Below are positions 45,178 to 54,782 of a stretch of DNA of 64,000 bases, in pieces. The notes below the pieces were generated by a model, which was given only the letters and a program-made list of their open reading frames with translations, did no database searches and was not told the DNA's origin. This stretch comes from Butyricicoccus porcorum. Lineage in GTDB: Bacteria > Bacillota > Clostridia > Oscillospirales > Butyricicoccaceae. The number at the start of each line of letters is the position of its first letter. The stretch's first letter is position 1. The translations under genes were made by a program, and so were the position numbers. Where the stretch lies: assembly GCF_002157465.1 (NCBI RefSeq), contig NZ_NHOC01000005.1:257134-321133 (forward strand), in the 5' to 3' direction.

Positions 45178-46308
45178 TTATACAATCGTGTTCTTTGCGA
45201 TAGCAATCGGATAGGTTGCATGACCCATCATCTTGCGATCCTCACGGATGGTAACGCCCTTGTCGGTGACGACATAGGACAGCTCAACACCTTCGGAGAT
45301 AACGCCGCTCTGCATGATGATGGAATCCTTGACAACTGCGCCCTTGGCAATCTTGCAGCCACGGAAGATAATGGAATTTTCAACCGTGCCCTCAATGCGG
45401 GAGCCGTCAGCAATCAGGCTGTCGCTGACAACGGCATCTTCACCGTAATAGGTCGGTGCGGAATCGTGAATCTTGGTCAGGATCGGACGGCTCTTCAGGA
45501 AGACCTGATCGCGGATATCCTTGTCCAGCATGTCCATCGAAGCGGAGAAGTAGCTCTTGACGTCTTCAATCTTCGCAACATACTTGTCGAATACATAGCC
45601 CTGAATCGCATCGCCGCGATTGAATACATGCTGCATCGCATCGCGCTCGAAGGAGGTCAGGTTATGGGTGACACAATCGGACAGCAGATTGATGAGGTAC
45701 TTGCGCTTCATGATATAGATGCCCAGACCCTTGTACTTGCACTTGCCGCCCATGTTGTCGCCGTTGCGGATGTCGTTGACCTCATGGCGGGGCGAAAGGT
45801 TGACAAACATATCCAGCGGGCCGCCCTCGGAGTCCTTGGTGCAGACGATGGTCATGTCAGCGCCGGTCTTCTTGTGCTCGCGCATTGCCTCATCCAGCGG
45901 GATGTTTGCAACGATGTCGGCATTCGAGATGACAACATGCTCGCACTTGCTCTTCTGAAGCATGTCGCTGATGGAGCCGAGTGCCTCCAGAGAGGTGTGA
46001 TAGTTCTCGGTTACCAGCGGGGAAGACTTCGGTGCGAATGCATTCGGCGGGAACAGCATCATGCCGCCGCGCTTGCGGGACAGATCCCAATCCTTGCCGG
46101 AGCCCAGATGATCCATCAGGGACTGATACTTATCTCTCATGACAACGCCGACGTTGTAGCAGCCGGAGTTGACAAAGTTGGACAGCATAAAATCTACGAC
46201 ACGATAGCGGCCGCCGAACGGAACCGATGCCACCGGGCGGTGCTCCGTCAGCTCGCGCAGATCGTTGTTGTTATCAAAACCAATGATAATACCAAGTGTG
46301 TTTTTCAT
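45178..46308 (-). CDS. glgD: Glucose-1-phosphate adenylyltransferase subunit GlgD
   Basis: GlgD is the Firmicute-specific second subunit of ADP-glucose pyrophosphorylase; it is largely regulatory and works with GlgC. The 376-residue protein has the nucleotidyltransferase fold but a degenerate nucleotide loop, IIIGFDNNNDLRELTEHRPV, in place of the GlgC GGRGSRL. SVPFGGRYRVVDFMLSNFVNSG and a left-handed beta-helix C-terminus follow. It starts 11 bp after glgC. Confidence 0.96.
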   Translation of the reverse strand: MKNTLGIIIGFDNNNDLRELTEHRPVASVPFGGRYRVVDFMLSNFVNSGCYNVGVVMRDKYQSLMDHLGSGKDWDLSRKRGGMMLFPPNAFAPKSSPLVTENYHTSLEALGSISDMLQKSKCEHVVISNADIVANIPLDEAMREHKKTGADMTIVCTKDSEGGPLDMFVNLSPRHEVNDIRNGDNMGGKCKYKGLGIYIMKRKYLINLLSDCVTHNLTSFERDAMQHVFNRGDAIQGYVFDKYVAKIEDVKSYFSASMDMLDKDIRDQVFLKSRPILTKIHDSAPTYYGEDAVVSDSLIADGSRIEGTVENSIIFRGCKIAKGAVVKDSIIMQSGVISEGVELSYVVTDKGVTIREDRKMMGHATYPIAIAKNTIV

Positions 46309-46319
46309 TTATTTCCACC

Positions 46320-47531
46320 TCATTCTACGTCCGGAATATTTTCCGCGATCATCTGCTTCGCCGCAACGACAGCCTTCTTGCCGACGACGGTCTTGGAAGC
46401 GATAACCGCAACGCCCCACTGGTCTGCCTCGACTTCGCTCGGAGCGTTGCCGACCGTGGCGCCTGCGCAGATATGAGCGTCCTCTGCTACAATGGAATAC
46501 TTGACAGTTGCACCCTTTTCAACCGTTGCGCCCGGCATAATGATGGAATACTCGATGTTCGCGCCTTCCTCAACCGTGACGTTCGGGAACAGGACAGAAT
46601 TGTTGACATGGCCTTCTACCTCACAGCCCTCGCTGACGAGCGAATGCTTGACGTCTGCATTGCGGCCGGTGAAGTGCGGAGGAGCACCGGTGGTACGGCC
46701 GTAAATGCGCCAGTTCTCGTCGTCGAGGTTCAGGCCGGAATCTGGCGACAGCAGATCCATATTTGCCTCCCACAGAGACTCGATGGTTCCGACATCCTTC
46801 CAGTAGCCGTCGAAGCGGTAGGTCTGGAGGTTTTCACCGCGCGCCAGCATAGCCGGGATGATGTTCTTGCCGAAATCGTTGGAAGATTCCGGATTGTTCT
46901 CGTCCTCGATGAGGTACTTGCGCAGCTTGGACCAGGTAAAGATGTAGATACCCATGGATGCGAGGGTGCTCTTCGGCTGAGCCGGCTTTTCCTCGAATTC
47001 ATAGATCGAACCGTCCGGGTTGCAGTTCATGATGCCGAAGCGCTTTGCTTCCTCCAGCGTGACATTGAGAACTGCGATGGTAGCCGCCGCATTCTTTTCC
47101 TTGTGCTGGTCGAGCATCTTGTCATAGTCCATCTTATAGATATGGTCGCCGGACAGGATCAGGACATATTCCGGATCATATTCATCGATAAAGCTGATGT
47201 TCTGATAGATCGCGTTTGCAGTACCCTTGTACCACTCCGAGCCCTTGCCGCCCTCATACGGAGGCAGGGCATAGACGCCGCCATTCAGGCGGTCAAGATC
47301 CCAAGTCTGGCCGTTTGCCAGATACACGTTCAGGACATGCGGCTCATACTGCGTCAGAACACCGACGGTGTCGATGCCGGAATTGACACAGTTGGACAGC
47401 GGGAAGTCGATGATACGGTATTTGCCGCCAAACGGCACTGCCGGCTTCGCTACGTCCTGGGTCAGTACATACAATCTGCTGCCACGGCCGCCGGCCAGCA
47501 GCATTGCAACGCATTCTTTTTTCCTAGACAT
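46320..47531 (-). CDS. glgC: Glucose-1-phosphate adenylyltransferase
   Basis: GlgC makes ADP-glucose from glucose 1-phosphate and ATP, the committed step of glycogen synthesis. The 403-residue protein has the intact nucleotide loop [35 protein letters not shown], the sugar-phosphate region [18 protein letters not shown] and the C-terminal beta-helix. It is catalytically complete, unlike GlgD. It lies 139 bp after the glgB-like gene. Confidence 0.97.
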   Translation of the reverse strand: MSRKKECVAMLLAGGRGSRLYVLTQDVAKPAVPFGGKYRIIDFPLSNCVNSGIDTVGVLTQYEPHVLNVYLANGQTWDLDRLNGGVYALPPYEGGKGSEWYKGTANAIYQNISFIDEYDPEYVLILSGDHIYKMDYDKMLDQHKEKNAAATIAVLNVTLEEAKRFGIMNCNPDGSIYEFEEKPAQPKSTLASMGIYIFTWSKLRKYLIEDENNPESSNDFGKNIIPAMLARGENLQTYRFDGYWKDVGTIESLWEANMDLLSPDSGLNLDDENWRIYGRTTGAPPHFTGRNADVKHSLVSEGCEVEGHVNNSVLFPNVTVEEGANIEYSIIMPGATVEKGATVKYSIVAEDAHICAGATVGNAPSEVEADQWGVAVIASKTVVGKKAVVAAKQMIAENIPDVE

Positions 47532-47670
47532 TCTTTCTGCTCCAATCTTTCGTTAGATTAAGGAAAGGCTCCCCTCTCCAAACTAAACTTATTTCTCTTG
47601 ACTTCTCTTGTGTATTCACTTGTGTATGAAAACAATGTCCCTGTGGACAATGCCTTCTGAAAAAAATAGG

Positions 47671-49551
47671 TTATCCGGACACAGGTTCAAAGAACTGCAC
47701 GCTGTGTGCCGGAATCGGTATGGTCAGACGGTGTTTTCCGTCTGCGGACTGCGCGGTGCGCCGCACGCCGCCGGTTCGACCGTCGCCGCCGTAGCACACG
47801 CATTCAGAGGAAAAGACTTCCTCCCATGCGCCCGGCGCATCCATTCGGAGCGAATAGCCGGAAATGCGCTGTCCGGTGAAATTGACCACTGCCAGAAGCT
47901 GCTCTCCCGCCGGGCCGCAGCGCGCAAAGGCGAGCAGTCCGGGCCGAACATCGCCCCGGTCGAGCCAGTGGAAGGCATCGGTGCTTCCGTTCCACTCCCA
48001 CAGCGCGGGACTGCTTTTGTAGAACAGATTGAGCCCCCGCACATATTCGCGCATCTGCCGGTGTGTCTCATAATCCAGCAGCATCCAGTCCAGCCCGTGG
48101 TGGCATGCCCACTCGGTAAACTGTGCGAATTCGCCGCCCATAAACAGCAGCTTTTCGCCCGGATGTGCCATCACAAAGCCGTACAGCGTGCGCAGGCGCG
48201 CGAACTTTTCGTTGTATCCGCCGGGCATGCGTGCCAGCAGTGAGCCGTCGCCATGTGACACCGCATCGTGCGACAGCGGCAGAACGTAATGCTCTCCCAT
48301 GCTGTTCATCAGCGAGACGGTCAGCCAGTCGGAGAACGCCTCCTCGTCATCAGGCAGTCCCTCGGTGTGCTCCAGCAGCTGACGCACCCAGTCGTCATGC
48401 CACATGCGCGCGAAGCCCAGACCGCCGAGCGTGGTCGGCTTGGTGACCGAAGGCCACAGGCCGGTGCTGCTCGCAATCAGCATCGCGTGCGGATACTGCT
48501 CCTTTACGCTGTCGGTCAGCGTGCGCAGGAATGCCGCGCCCTCAAGGTTGACATTTTCGCCGTACCGGTTGGCTGTCCACTGTCCGTCCCCGCGCTCGTA
48601 GTCGAGGAACAGCATCGGCTGTACCGAGCTGACGCGCAGGCCGTCCGCATGGAATTCGGAGAGCCAGAACATGGCGGACGACAGCAAAAACGATACGACC
48701 TCGCCCCGGCTGAAATCAAACCGCCGCATACCGAACGGCATCTCGTCATCCGGCGGGGCGCATTCATAGCACGGCGCGCCGTCAAAGCACAGCAGGCCGT
48801 GTGCATCGCCCGGGAATCCCGCCGCCGTCCAGTCGAGAATGACGCCGAGACCTGCCTGATGGCACCGGTCGATGAAGTACATCAGGTCGTGCGGCGTGCC
48901 GTACCGGCTGGTTGCCGCGAACCATCCAAGTGCCTGATAGCCCCAGGAACCGTCAAACGGGTGTTCCATCAGCGGCAGCAGCTCGAGATGGGTATATCCC
49001 ATGTCACAGACATATGGAATGAGCCTGTCCGCCATTTCCCGATAGGAATAAAACGAACTGTCCTCCCGCACCTGCCACGAACCGAAATGCACCTCATAGA
49101 TGTTCATGGGCGCGCTGTCAGGCCTTTTCCGCCGCATCCACTCGCGGTCGTGCCATTCGTAGCCCTTTAGGTCGTACACCTTGGAGGCGGTGTGCGGCCG
49201 GGTCTCCGCATGGAACGCAAACGGGTCGGACTTGTCAAACACCTGACCCTCCGGCGTGCGGATGCTGTATTTGTAACTTTCAAACCGGCTTGCTTCTGGC
49301 AGGAAGCATGTCCAGACGGACGGGTCTTCCTCCGTCCGCGTCATGGGCGCGAGATCGCGCAGCCATCCGTTTCCCTCACAGATGACAGACACGTCGGCGG
49401 CATGCGGCGCCCACAGGCGGAAGACCGTACCCTCACAGTCCCCGCGCTTTTCAATATGTGCGCCAAACCAATCCCAGGCGCGGAACTCTGTCCCGTCGTG
49501 AAAACGTCGCAGATGCTCTCTGTCGGAAGGCGCAAGGCGTTCCTTCTCCAT
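47671..49551 (-). CDS. GlgB-like GH13 branching enzyme homologue, catalytic residues replaced
   Basis: Overall this is a clear GlgB homologue of 626 residues: CBM48 N-domain, ELLPLMEHPFDGSWGYQALG, GLGVILDW, VLPLSHD and LLFMGGEFAQFTEW. However, the GH13 active site is altered. Region I reads DWTAAGFP, with glycine (about residue 245) where GlgB has the conserved histidine. Region II reads GLRVSSV, with serine 308 in place of the nucleophile aspartate of RVDAV. Region III reads IASST, with serines 361-362 in place of the acid/base glutamate of AEES. Only the region IV aspartate of SHD remains. The frame is unbroken. It is probably not a working branching enzyme but may bind glucan. AGGAG lies 9 bp before 49551; an ATG at 49560 is the alternative start. 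Confidence 0.88.
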   Translation of the reverse strand: MEKERLAPSDREHLRRFHDGTEFRAWDWFGAHIEKRGDCEGTVFRLWAPHAADVSVICEGNGWLRDLAPMTRTEEDPSVWTCFLPEASRFESYKYSIRTPEGQVFDKSDPFAFHAETRPHTASKVYDLKGYEWHDREWMRRKRPDSAPMNIYEVHFGSWQVREDSSFYSYREMADRLIPYVCDMGYTHLELLPLMEHPFDGSWGYQALGWFAATSRYGTPHDLMYFIDRCHQAGLGVILDWTAAGFPGDAHGLLCFDGAPCYECAPPDDEMPFGMRRFDFSRGEVVSFLLSSAMFWLSEFHADGLRVSSVQPMLFLDYERGDGQWTANRYGENVNLEGAAFLRTLTDSVKEQYPHAMLIASSTGLWPSVTKPTTLGGLGFARMWHDDWVRQLLEHTEGLPDDEEAFSDWLTVSLMNSMGEHYVLPLSHDAVSHGDGSLLARMPGGYNEKFARLRTLYGFVMAHPGEKLLFMGGEFAQFTEWACHHGLDWMLLDYETHRQMREYVRGLNLFYKSSPALWEWNGSTDAFHWLDRGDVRPGLLAFARCGPAGEQLLAVVNFTGQRISGYSLRMDAPGAWEEVFSSECVCYGGDGRTGGVRRTAQSADGKHRLTIPIPAHSVQFFEPVSG

Positions 49552-49752
49552 CGGCGTCATCTCCTCTCCCCCAGAAAACCGGCTGAACATGAGAAATACC
49601 GAAAAAGCCACTGCTTTTTCGGGAATTTTTGTTTTATCCGTACACAGAGCACGAACAACTTTTCTCATTTGTAGGAATATTATACAACATCCGTCCGAAC
49701 AAGTCCAGAAAAAATGTTGATTTTTACACGAATTTCACGAAGCCAATTTTCC

Positions 49753-50997
49753 TCAGCCATTCGCTCCCTTTTTCGCTGCCCGCAGGATCATGTCAAGTGC
49801 ATGGTTTGCGGCGTCGCGGCGCGCATTTTCCCTGCCGCGCGGAGAGCAAATGGTGCGCACCTGCGCTTTTCCCTGGAAACATATACCAATATGAATGGTT
49901 CCAACCGGTGTGCCATCCTCACCGCCGTCCGGCCCGGCATAGCCTGTAATGCCGATGCCGATATCCGTGCCATACACCTGCGCGATGCCGCGCGCCATTT
50001 CCTCCGCCGTCTGCACAGACACTGCCGTATATCTGTCCAGTGTTTCTTTGCTGACACCGAGGATTTTCCTCTTGATCTCATTGCAGTACGTGCAGGCGCC
50101 GCCCTTGTAAAATTTCGATGCACCCGCAACATCGGTGATGCGTTTGGACAGCAGACCCCCTGTGCAGCTCTCTGCGACAGAAAGGGTCAGTCCGCGTGCG
50201 GTCAGCTCTCTGGCCGCCGCCTGCTCCAGACTGCCCACATCAACGCCATATACCACATCGCCGAGCCGGTCGCACACCTGCTGTACGGCCGGGGCAAGCA
50301 GCTGTTCTGCTTTTTCGGCAGATTCTGCCTTTGCCGTCACGCGCACCAGACATTCGCCGTCCTTCGCATAGGGAGCAAGTGTCGGATTGCGTCCCGCCTC
50401 CATCAGGTCGTGCAGCTGATCCTCCATCTGCGACTCACCCATGCCAAAAATATGGATGTTGTGTGACACAATCACACCGCCCGCCAATCTGGCCAGATAT
50501 GCCATGCCTGCCGTGCGGAACATCGGTGTACACTCGCGCGGAGGGCCGGGCAGCATCAGCACATGTACCCCGTCCGCCTCAAACGCGCAGCCCGGTGCCG
50601 TGCCCCAGTCGTTCGGCAATACGGTGCAGCCCGCGGGCAGCATGGCCTGCTTGATGTTGTTCGGCGTCATCTCACGCCCGATGCGGTCAAAAAACGCCGT
50701 GATGCGGCGCAATGACGGCTGGTGCAGCACGAGCTCTTTCCCAAATGCATCCGCAATGGTCTCGCGCGTCAGATCATCCAGCGTCGGCCCCAGACCGCCT
50801 GTCGTGATAATGAGGTCAGACCTCTCCCGCGCGATATCCAGCACGGCGCGCAGGCGCTCCGGGTTATCCCCGACCACCGTCTGGTAATAGACATCAATCC
50901 CCAGCTCATCCAAGCCCAGCGAAATGACCTGTGCGTCCGTGTTCACAATATCGCCCAGCAGAATCTCAGTTCCCACGGCAATGATTTCCGCTTTCAT
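49753..50997 (-). CDS. cinA: CinA family nicotinamide-nucleotide amidohydrolase
   Basis: The 414-residue protein has an N-terminal MoCF-like domain (AVGTEILLGDIVNTDAQ, TTGGLGPTLDDLTRE) and a C-terminal CinA amidase domain (SVAESCTGGLLSKRITDVAG, GITGYAGPDGG). It combines the two activities of the NAD salvage route that clears ADP-ribose and deamidates NMN. Start 50997 leaves 11 bp to AGGAGG; the ATG at 51006 would leave only 2 bp. It is monocistronic here. Confidence 0.95.
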   Translation of the reverse strand: MKAEIIAVGTEILLGDIVNTDAQVISLGLDELGIDVYYQTVVGDNPERLRAVLDIARERSDLIITTGGLGPTLDDLTRETIADAFGKELVLHQPSLRRITAFFDRIGREMTPNNIKQAMLPAGCTVLPNDWGTAPGCAFEADGVHVLMLPGPPRECTPMFRTAGMAYLARLAGGVIVSHNIHIFGMGESQMEDQLHDLMEAGRNPTLAPYAKDGECLVRVTAKAESAEKAEQLLAPAVQQVCDRLGDVVYGVDVGSLEQAAARELTARGLTLSVAESCTGGLLSKRITDVAGASKFYKGGACTYCNEIKRKILGVSKETLDRYTAVSVQTAEEMARGIAQVYGTDIGIGITGYAGPDGGEDGTPVGTIHIGICFQGKAQVRTICSPRGRENARRDAANHALDMILRAAKKGANG

Positions 50998-51158
50998 TCC
51001 AAACATTCCCTCCTATCGGCAAACAAAACATCTGCGGCGCACGGCATGATTGTACCGCCCCTGCGCCGCGTGTCCTGTCGATTTATGCGTTTTCCTATCG
51101 TTTTCAAATAATTGCTATATTTTTATCTTAGCACAGCGCTTCTGCAAGCACAAGAAAA

Positions 51159-51195
51159 AGCGTGCACATGGCTTTCCCATATGCACGCTCTGCTA
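51159..51195 (-). terminator. Terminator after the 192-residue membrane protein gene
   Basis: AGCGTGCA with TGCACGCT and an inner CATGG/CCATA pairing, with AAAAA on the left side. Confidence 0.8.
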
Positions 51196-51774
51196 TTATT
51201 TCTGTTTTTGTCTCCTGCGGTACAGCAGCCATATCCCGATGCAGAACACCCATAGGCATACAAGCTGTACTATCCGCGCAGTCCAGCCGTGATTCCGCGC
51301 CACGATGGTATTGGTATCCGAAGCGACGGTATACCGATAATGCCGGGCAAAGGTCGACCCGGTGTATCCTATCCCACCCTCCGGGTACACATCCATGTGC
51401 AGCTCCCGGTCTTCAATCGATCGGTATGCCAGCTGGTACTTGCCGGTAAACGCCTGTCTGTGCAATGCGCGACGCGAAATAAGTGCTTCCCCATCTTGTT
51501 TCGCGGTGACCTCTACCAATGCTGCATCCTCCTCCAATAGGACGACACGGCAGGTGATTTCCTCCGCCTGCTCTCCGACAAAAGTCTCTTCGCCGTCACG
51601 CATGCATTCTGTCAAAAAAGCCGGAACCCCGCGCTCAATTTCATCTGCGTCAAAGGCGGCAAGATTGTTCTGTGACCATAGAACATCAACCAGCACAGAC
51701 ACAATGGCGAGCAGGAAACCGATGCATCCCAGCTGCACGACAAATGGCTGTAGGCGTTTTGTTCGATGCTTCAT
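51196..51774 (-). CDS. Two-segment membrane protein, partner of the secreted protein
   Basis: The 192-residue protein has an N-terminal membrane segment (about residues 13-33), an extracytoplasmic middle of about 120 residues rich in D/E, a C-terminal membrane segment (about 165-184) and a basic tip (RRRQKQK). I do not recognise the family. It starts 13 bp after the AT-rich secreted protein gene. Its AGAGG ribosome binding site directly follows that gene's stop codon, so the two are co-translated. An immunity or sensor role for the partner is an inference only. Confidence 0.7.
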   Translation of the reverse strand: MKHRTKRLQPFVVQLGCIGFLLAIVSVLVDVLWSQNNLAAFDADEIERGVPAFLTECMRDGEETFVGEQAEEITCRVVLLEEDAALVEVTAKQDGEALISRRALHRQAFTGKYQLAYRSIEDRELHMDVYPEGGIGYTGSTFARHYRYTVASDTNTIVARNHGWTARIVQLVCLWVFCIGIWLLYRRRQKQK

Positions 51775-51787
51775 TATCCTCTTCCAA

Positions 51788-52690
51788 TTACCAAACTACG
51801 CTAAACGACGAATCAACCCAAAAATCCTGATAAAACCAAGAGGCAACAGAGTTATCCTTTCGGGAGATAAATTCTGGATAATAATTTGCATAAACCGTTT
51901 GCCCGCTCTTCCAAACTCCATTCTTTTTAATTTTACCATAATAAGTCTCTCCGCCATGTGTATCGCTCCTGCCATCTGTTGTCTTGGCTGTAACATTATA
52001 TTCATAACAAGTGCCATTGATAGAAGTTACAAACGCTGACGAAGTCACAGTTCCAACAATATTTCCAGCAACCGCTACTGCTATAGCTTTTGCCATTGTT
52101 ACTCCTATCCCATAAGAAAAACCTGCGCAAATCGCAGAAAAAATAACTGTCCACGCAGTTCCTGCCCCTTTGTTTACGTCAAAAGAACCAGAAGTCGTAC
52201 CTACCAAACTAGATGTAAATGAAAGAGTCCGATAAACAGTTCCACTTGTACCTGTCGTTTTATACCGAACGCTTCCCAGCGAACCTTTCTTCGGTGTATA
52301 TCCTGCACGAGCGCTGCCTGTTACTGCATTACTCGGAATGATAATATCAGAAATTTTATAGATTTCCCTCATTTCTGACTCAGAATCCAAACTGCAATTC
52401 TCTTCGTCATTCTGTTCATCTGTTACAAATTTTTCGTAGAGCATTTCATCTTCGCCCATCTGAATGGTTACTCTATCGTAAAGATTACCGTTCACATATG
52501 ATGACAGCATAAATATTCCATCATCCGTTCGTTCTTCCACATATTCTATATTATCTACACAAAAACTTTGGACAATATCATCAGAGTTTTTGCCTACAAT
52601 TTCCTCCTTTCCGTCAATAGCTAATGCAGGAGCATACATTGTCATACTAATCGCTCCACAAAGAACAAACGATAAAAATTTTTTCAACAT
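51788..52690 (-). CDS. AT-rich secreted protein with hydrophobic Gly/Ala/Val core
   Basis: The 300-residue product has a classical signal peptide (KK, hydrophobic core, cleavage after APALA at about residue 24) and an acidic region (about 80-110). A basic G/S/T-rich stretch follows, then a hydrophobic Gly/Ala/Val/Ile run (about 178-220: WTVIFSAICAGFSYGIG and beyond) and an aromatic C-terminus ending VVW. The base composition is far more AT-rich than its neighbours, suggesting acquisition. The hydrophobic glycine-rich core recalls large bacteriocins or pore formers, but I recognise no named family. The start at 52690 has GAGGTGAGG upstream; a GTG at 52699 is possible. Confidence 0.7.
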   Translation of the reverse strand: MLKKFLSFVLCGAISMTMYAPALAIDGKEEIVGKNSDDIVQSFCVDNIEYVEERTDDGIFMLSSYVNGNLYDRVTIQMGEDEMLYEKFVTDEQNDEENCSLDSESEMREIYKISDIIIPSNAVTGSARAGYTPKKGSLGSVRYKTTGTSGTVYRTLSFTSSLVGTTSGSFDVNKGAGTAWTVIFSAICAGFSYGIGVTMAKAIAVAVAGNIVGTVTSSAFVTSINGTCYEYNVTAKTTDGRSDTHGGETYYGKIKKNGVWKSGQTVYANYYPEFISRKDNSVASWFYQDFWVDSSFSVVW

Positions 52691-52937
52691 AATCCTCACC
52701 TCTCGTTCAATTAAATGTTTGCATGTCTTCCATTTTTAAATATAGTTTCACCTCCATTTATCATAATAAGTCTCTATGATTTATTCATTGTTAATTGTGT
52801 TCTCAATTATAACACGGTCATGAACATCTATCAACATGAAATATATACAATTTTGAAAAATATTTTTCTCACAAGTAAACTGTCCATTTTCTACAACTTT
52901 CGGACATATAACATTAAGGAAGTATTGCTCTACACAA
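52691..52937. other. AT-rich spacer upstream of the secreted-protein gene
   Basis: About 250 bp with very low GC and no supported gene. It must hold the leftward promoter of the secreted-protein cassette, but several overlapping AT-rich hexamers make a single choice unsafe. Confidence 0.4.
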
Positions 52938-52973
52938 AAAAGCACACATATCTGCTAAGCGAATATGTGTGCT
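52938..52973 (-). terminator. Terminator of thiI
   Basis: AAGCACACATAT pairs with ATATGTGTGCTT, followed by U-rich sequence in the leftward RNA. Confidence 0.9.
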
Positions 52974-53015
52974 TCTGATTTTATCTCGTCATCTGATACA
53001 AATTTTATTCTGTTT

Positions 53016-54179
53016 TTACAGCACGACGCTCTCCACGTTTGCCAGTGCACGTTCCACCAGCGCATTGACATCCAGTGCGCGCTCCGCTTCCTCGACCTTG
53101 AACTTCTTGGGGCGGGTCAGCGGATGCTTCGGTGTGAATACCGTACAGCAGTCCTCATACGGCAGAATTGACGTCTCAAATGTGCCGATTTTGCGGGAAA
53201 TCTGTACGATTTCTTCTTTATCCATGCCGATAACCGGACGGAAGACCGGAATGGAGCAGACCGCGCCCGTGACATTCATCGCCTCCATCGTCTGCGAAGC
53301 GACCTGTCCCAGGCTTTCACCGGTAATCAGTGCACCCGCTTCATGCTCCAATGCGACCTTTTCCGCAAGGCGCATCATAAACCGACGCATAATCAGCGTG
53401 AACATATCTTCCGGGCAGTTGTCGCGGATGGCTTCCTGAATCTCCGTGAACGGGACAACAAAGACCTCCATGCGACCCGCGTAATGCGTCAGCTGCTCCG
53501 CCAGCTCCATCACTTTTTCTTTTGCACGCTCAGAGGTATACGGATAGCTGAAGAAATGCACGGCACACAGCTCCAGTCCGCGCTTCGCCATCATATAGCC
53601 CGCGACCGGCGAGTCGATGCCGCCGGACAGCAGCAGTGCCGCCTTGCCGTTCGTACCCACCGGCATGCCGCCCGGGCCGGGCATTTTTCCGGCATGAACA
53701 TACGCCGCCTTGTCGCGGATTTCAATTGTCACGCGCAGGTTGGGATTGTGCATGTCCGGAATCAGGTTGTCATATTTGTCATCCAGATCGCCGCCGATTT
53801 TCTGGCAAATCTGAATCGAATTGAGCGGGAATTTTTTATCCGAGCGCTTTGCTTCGACCTTGAAGCGCTCTGCGCTCTCCAGCTCATCCGCGAGATAGGT
53901 GTTGACGGTCTCCCAGATGGCGTCCATATCCTTTTCACATACGGCCGCACGGCAGATGGCGACAATGCCAAACACATTGTGCACCGCCTCGAGCACCTCG
54001 TCCATGTCCACGCCATCCGCAGGCTCGACATAAATGGTCGACTGCATGGTGTACACGCTGCACTTGCCGACCTTCTCCAGACGGCGGCGCAGGTTGGCAA
54101 TCAGACGGCTTTCAAACCGGCGGCGGTTCAGACCCTTGAGCACGACCTCGCCGAGCTTTAACAGCAAAACTTCTTTCAT
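53016..54179 (-). CDS. thiI: tRNA uracil 4-sulfurtransferase ThiI
   Basis: ThiI makes 4-thiouridine at position 8 of tRNA and may help form the thiamine thiazole. The 387-residue protein has an N-terminal ferredoxin-like/THUMP region (LKGLNRRRFESRL), the PP-loop LLSGGIDSPVAGYMM (about residues 180-195) and QVASQTMEAMN. It ends in the adenylation domain with no C-terminal rhodanese domain, the usual Firmicute form. Start 54179 has GAGG upstream. A NifS-type desulfurase that would supply the sulfur is encoded two genes upstream. Confidence 0.95.
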   Translation of the reverse strand: MKEVLLLKLGEVVLKGLNRRRFESRLIANLRRRLEKVGKCSVYTMQSTIYVEPADGVDMDEVLEAVHNVFGIVAICRAAVCEKDMDAIWETVNTYLADELESAERFKVEAKRSDKKFPLNSIQICQKIGGDLDDKYDNLIPDMHNPNLRVTIEIRDKAAYVHAGKMPGPGGMPVGTNGKAALLLSGGIDSPVAGYMMAKRGLELCAVHFFSYPYTSERAKEKVMELAEQLTHYAGRMEVFVVPFTEIQEAIRDNCPEDMFTLIMRRFMMRLAEKVALEHEAGALITGESLGQVASQTMEAMNVTGAVCSIPVFRPVIGMDKEEIVQISRKIGTFETSILPYEDCCTVFTPKHPLTRPKKFKVEEAERALDVNALVERALANVESVVL

Positions 54180-54257
54180 ATGCAAAACCTCATTCAAGTG
54201 ATAGATTTTCCGATGATTCATCTGCTATCTTAGCACAGCGCGTGCAGGTTTTCAAGA

Positions 54258-54283
54258 AAAAGCGCACACCGTACCAGTGTGCG
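54258..54283 (-). terminator. Terminator after the 130-residue membrane protein gene
   Basis: GCGCACAC pairs with GTGTGCGC, followed in the leftward RNA by TTTTTC. Confidence 0.85.
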
Positions 54284-54297
54284 CCGCGCGATTCTGT

Positions 54298-54690
54298 TTA
54301 TTTCCGCCCCGGTGGAGTGGAAAACACAAAGCACAGGAGGATCGCCGCAAGCAGGACAACTGCGATGACCGAAAGCGGGATCGGAAAGACCCACGTCGCC
54401 TGTGGATTCCACAGGGCAAACCAAACAAAAGAAACTGCAATGTCAATCAGTACAAAGCCTGCTGCCCGCAGGCAGCCATACCGCCGAATCGGATTGCTAC
54501 GCAGAGCGCCAATGACCAGACAGACAACAGATGACTGATAGAGCAGCAGCGGAGCCAGAAAACCTGCAACTGGGGTGATGCGGATAAAATCTTTCAGGTA
54601 AATCAACAAAAGGTAACAAACTATCGGGGAAAATATCAAAATAATGCCCCACGTTGTCCAGTTAAAAGAGCGTTGCCTATTCGCTTTCAC
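54298..54690 (-). CDS. Four-segment membrane protein, function unknown
   Basis: The 130-residue protein has four hydrophobic segments joined by short loops and a short basic N-terminus. I do not recognise the family. It sits between nifS and thiI, which are usually adjacent, and just downstream of a 161-bp miniature element, so it may have been inserted between them. Its ribosome binding site (GAGAGGA) is good. Confidence 0.65.
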   Translation of the reverse strand: MKANRQRSFNWTTWGIILIFSPIVCYLLLIYLKDFIRITPVAGFLAPLLLYQSSVVCLVIGALRSNPIRRYGCLRAAGFVLIDIAVSFVWFALWNPQATWVFPIPLSVIAVVLLAAILLCFVFSTPPGRK

Positions 54691-54782
54691 GGAAATCCTC
54701 TCCTCTGTACACCGGGCCCGGGAGAAGCCGGCAGATATCCCTCACGACTTCTGCAATTTTTATTGTTTTGAAAAAGGGATAG

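Noticed and set aside
47671-49551. Frameshift as the cause of the odd GlgB active site
   Set aside because: Conserved residues flank each altered motif in the same frame, so substitutions rather than indels must explain them.
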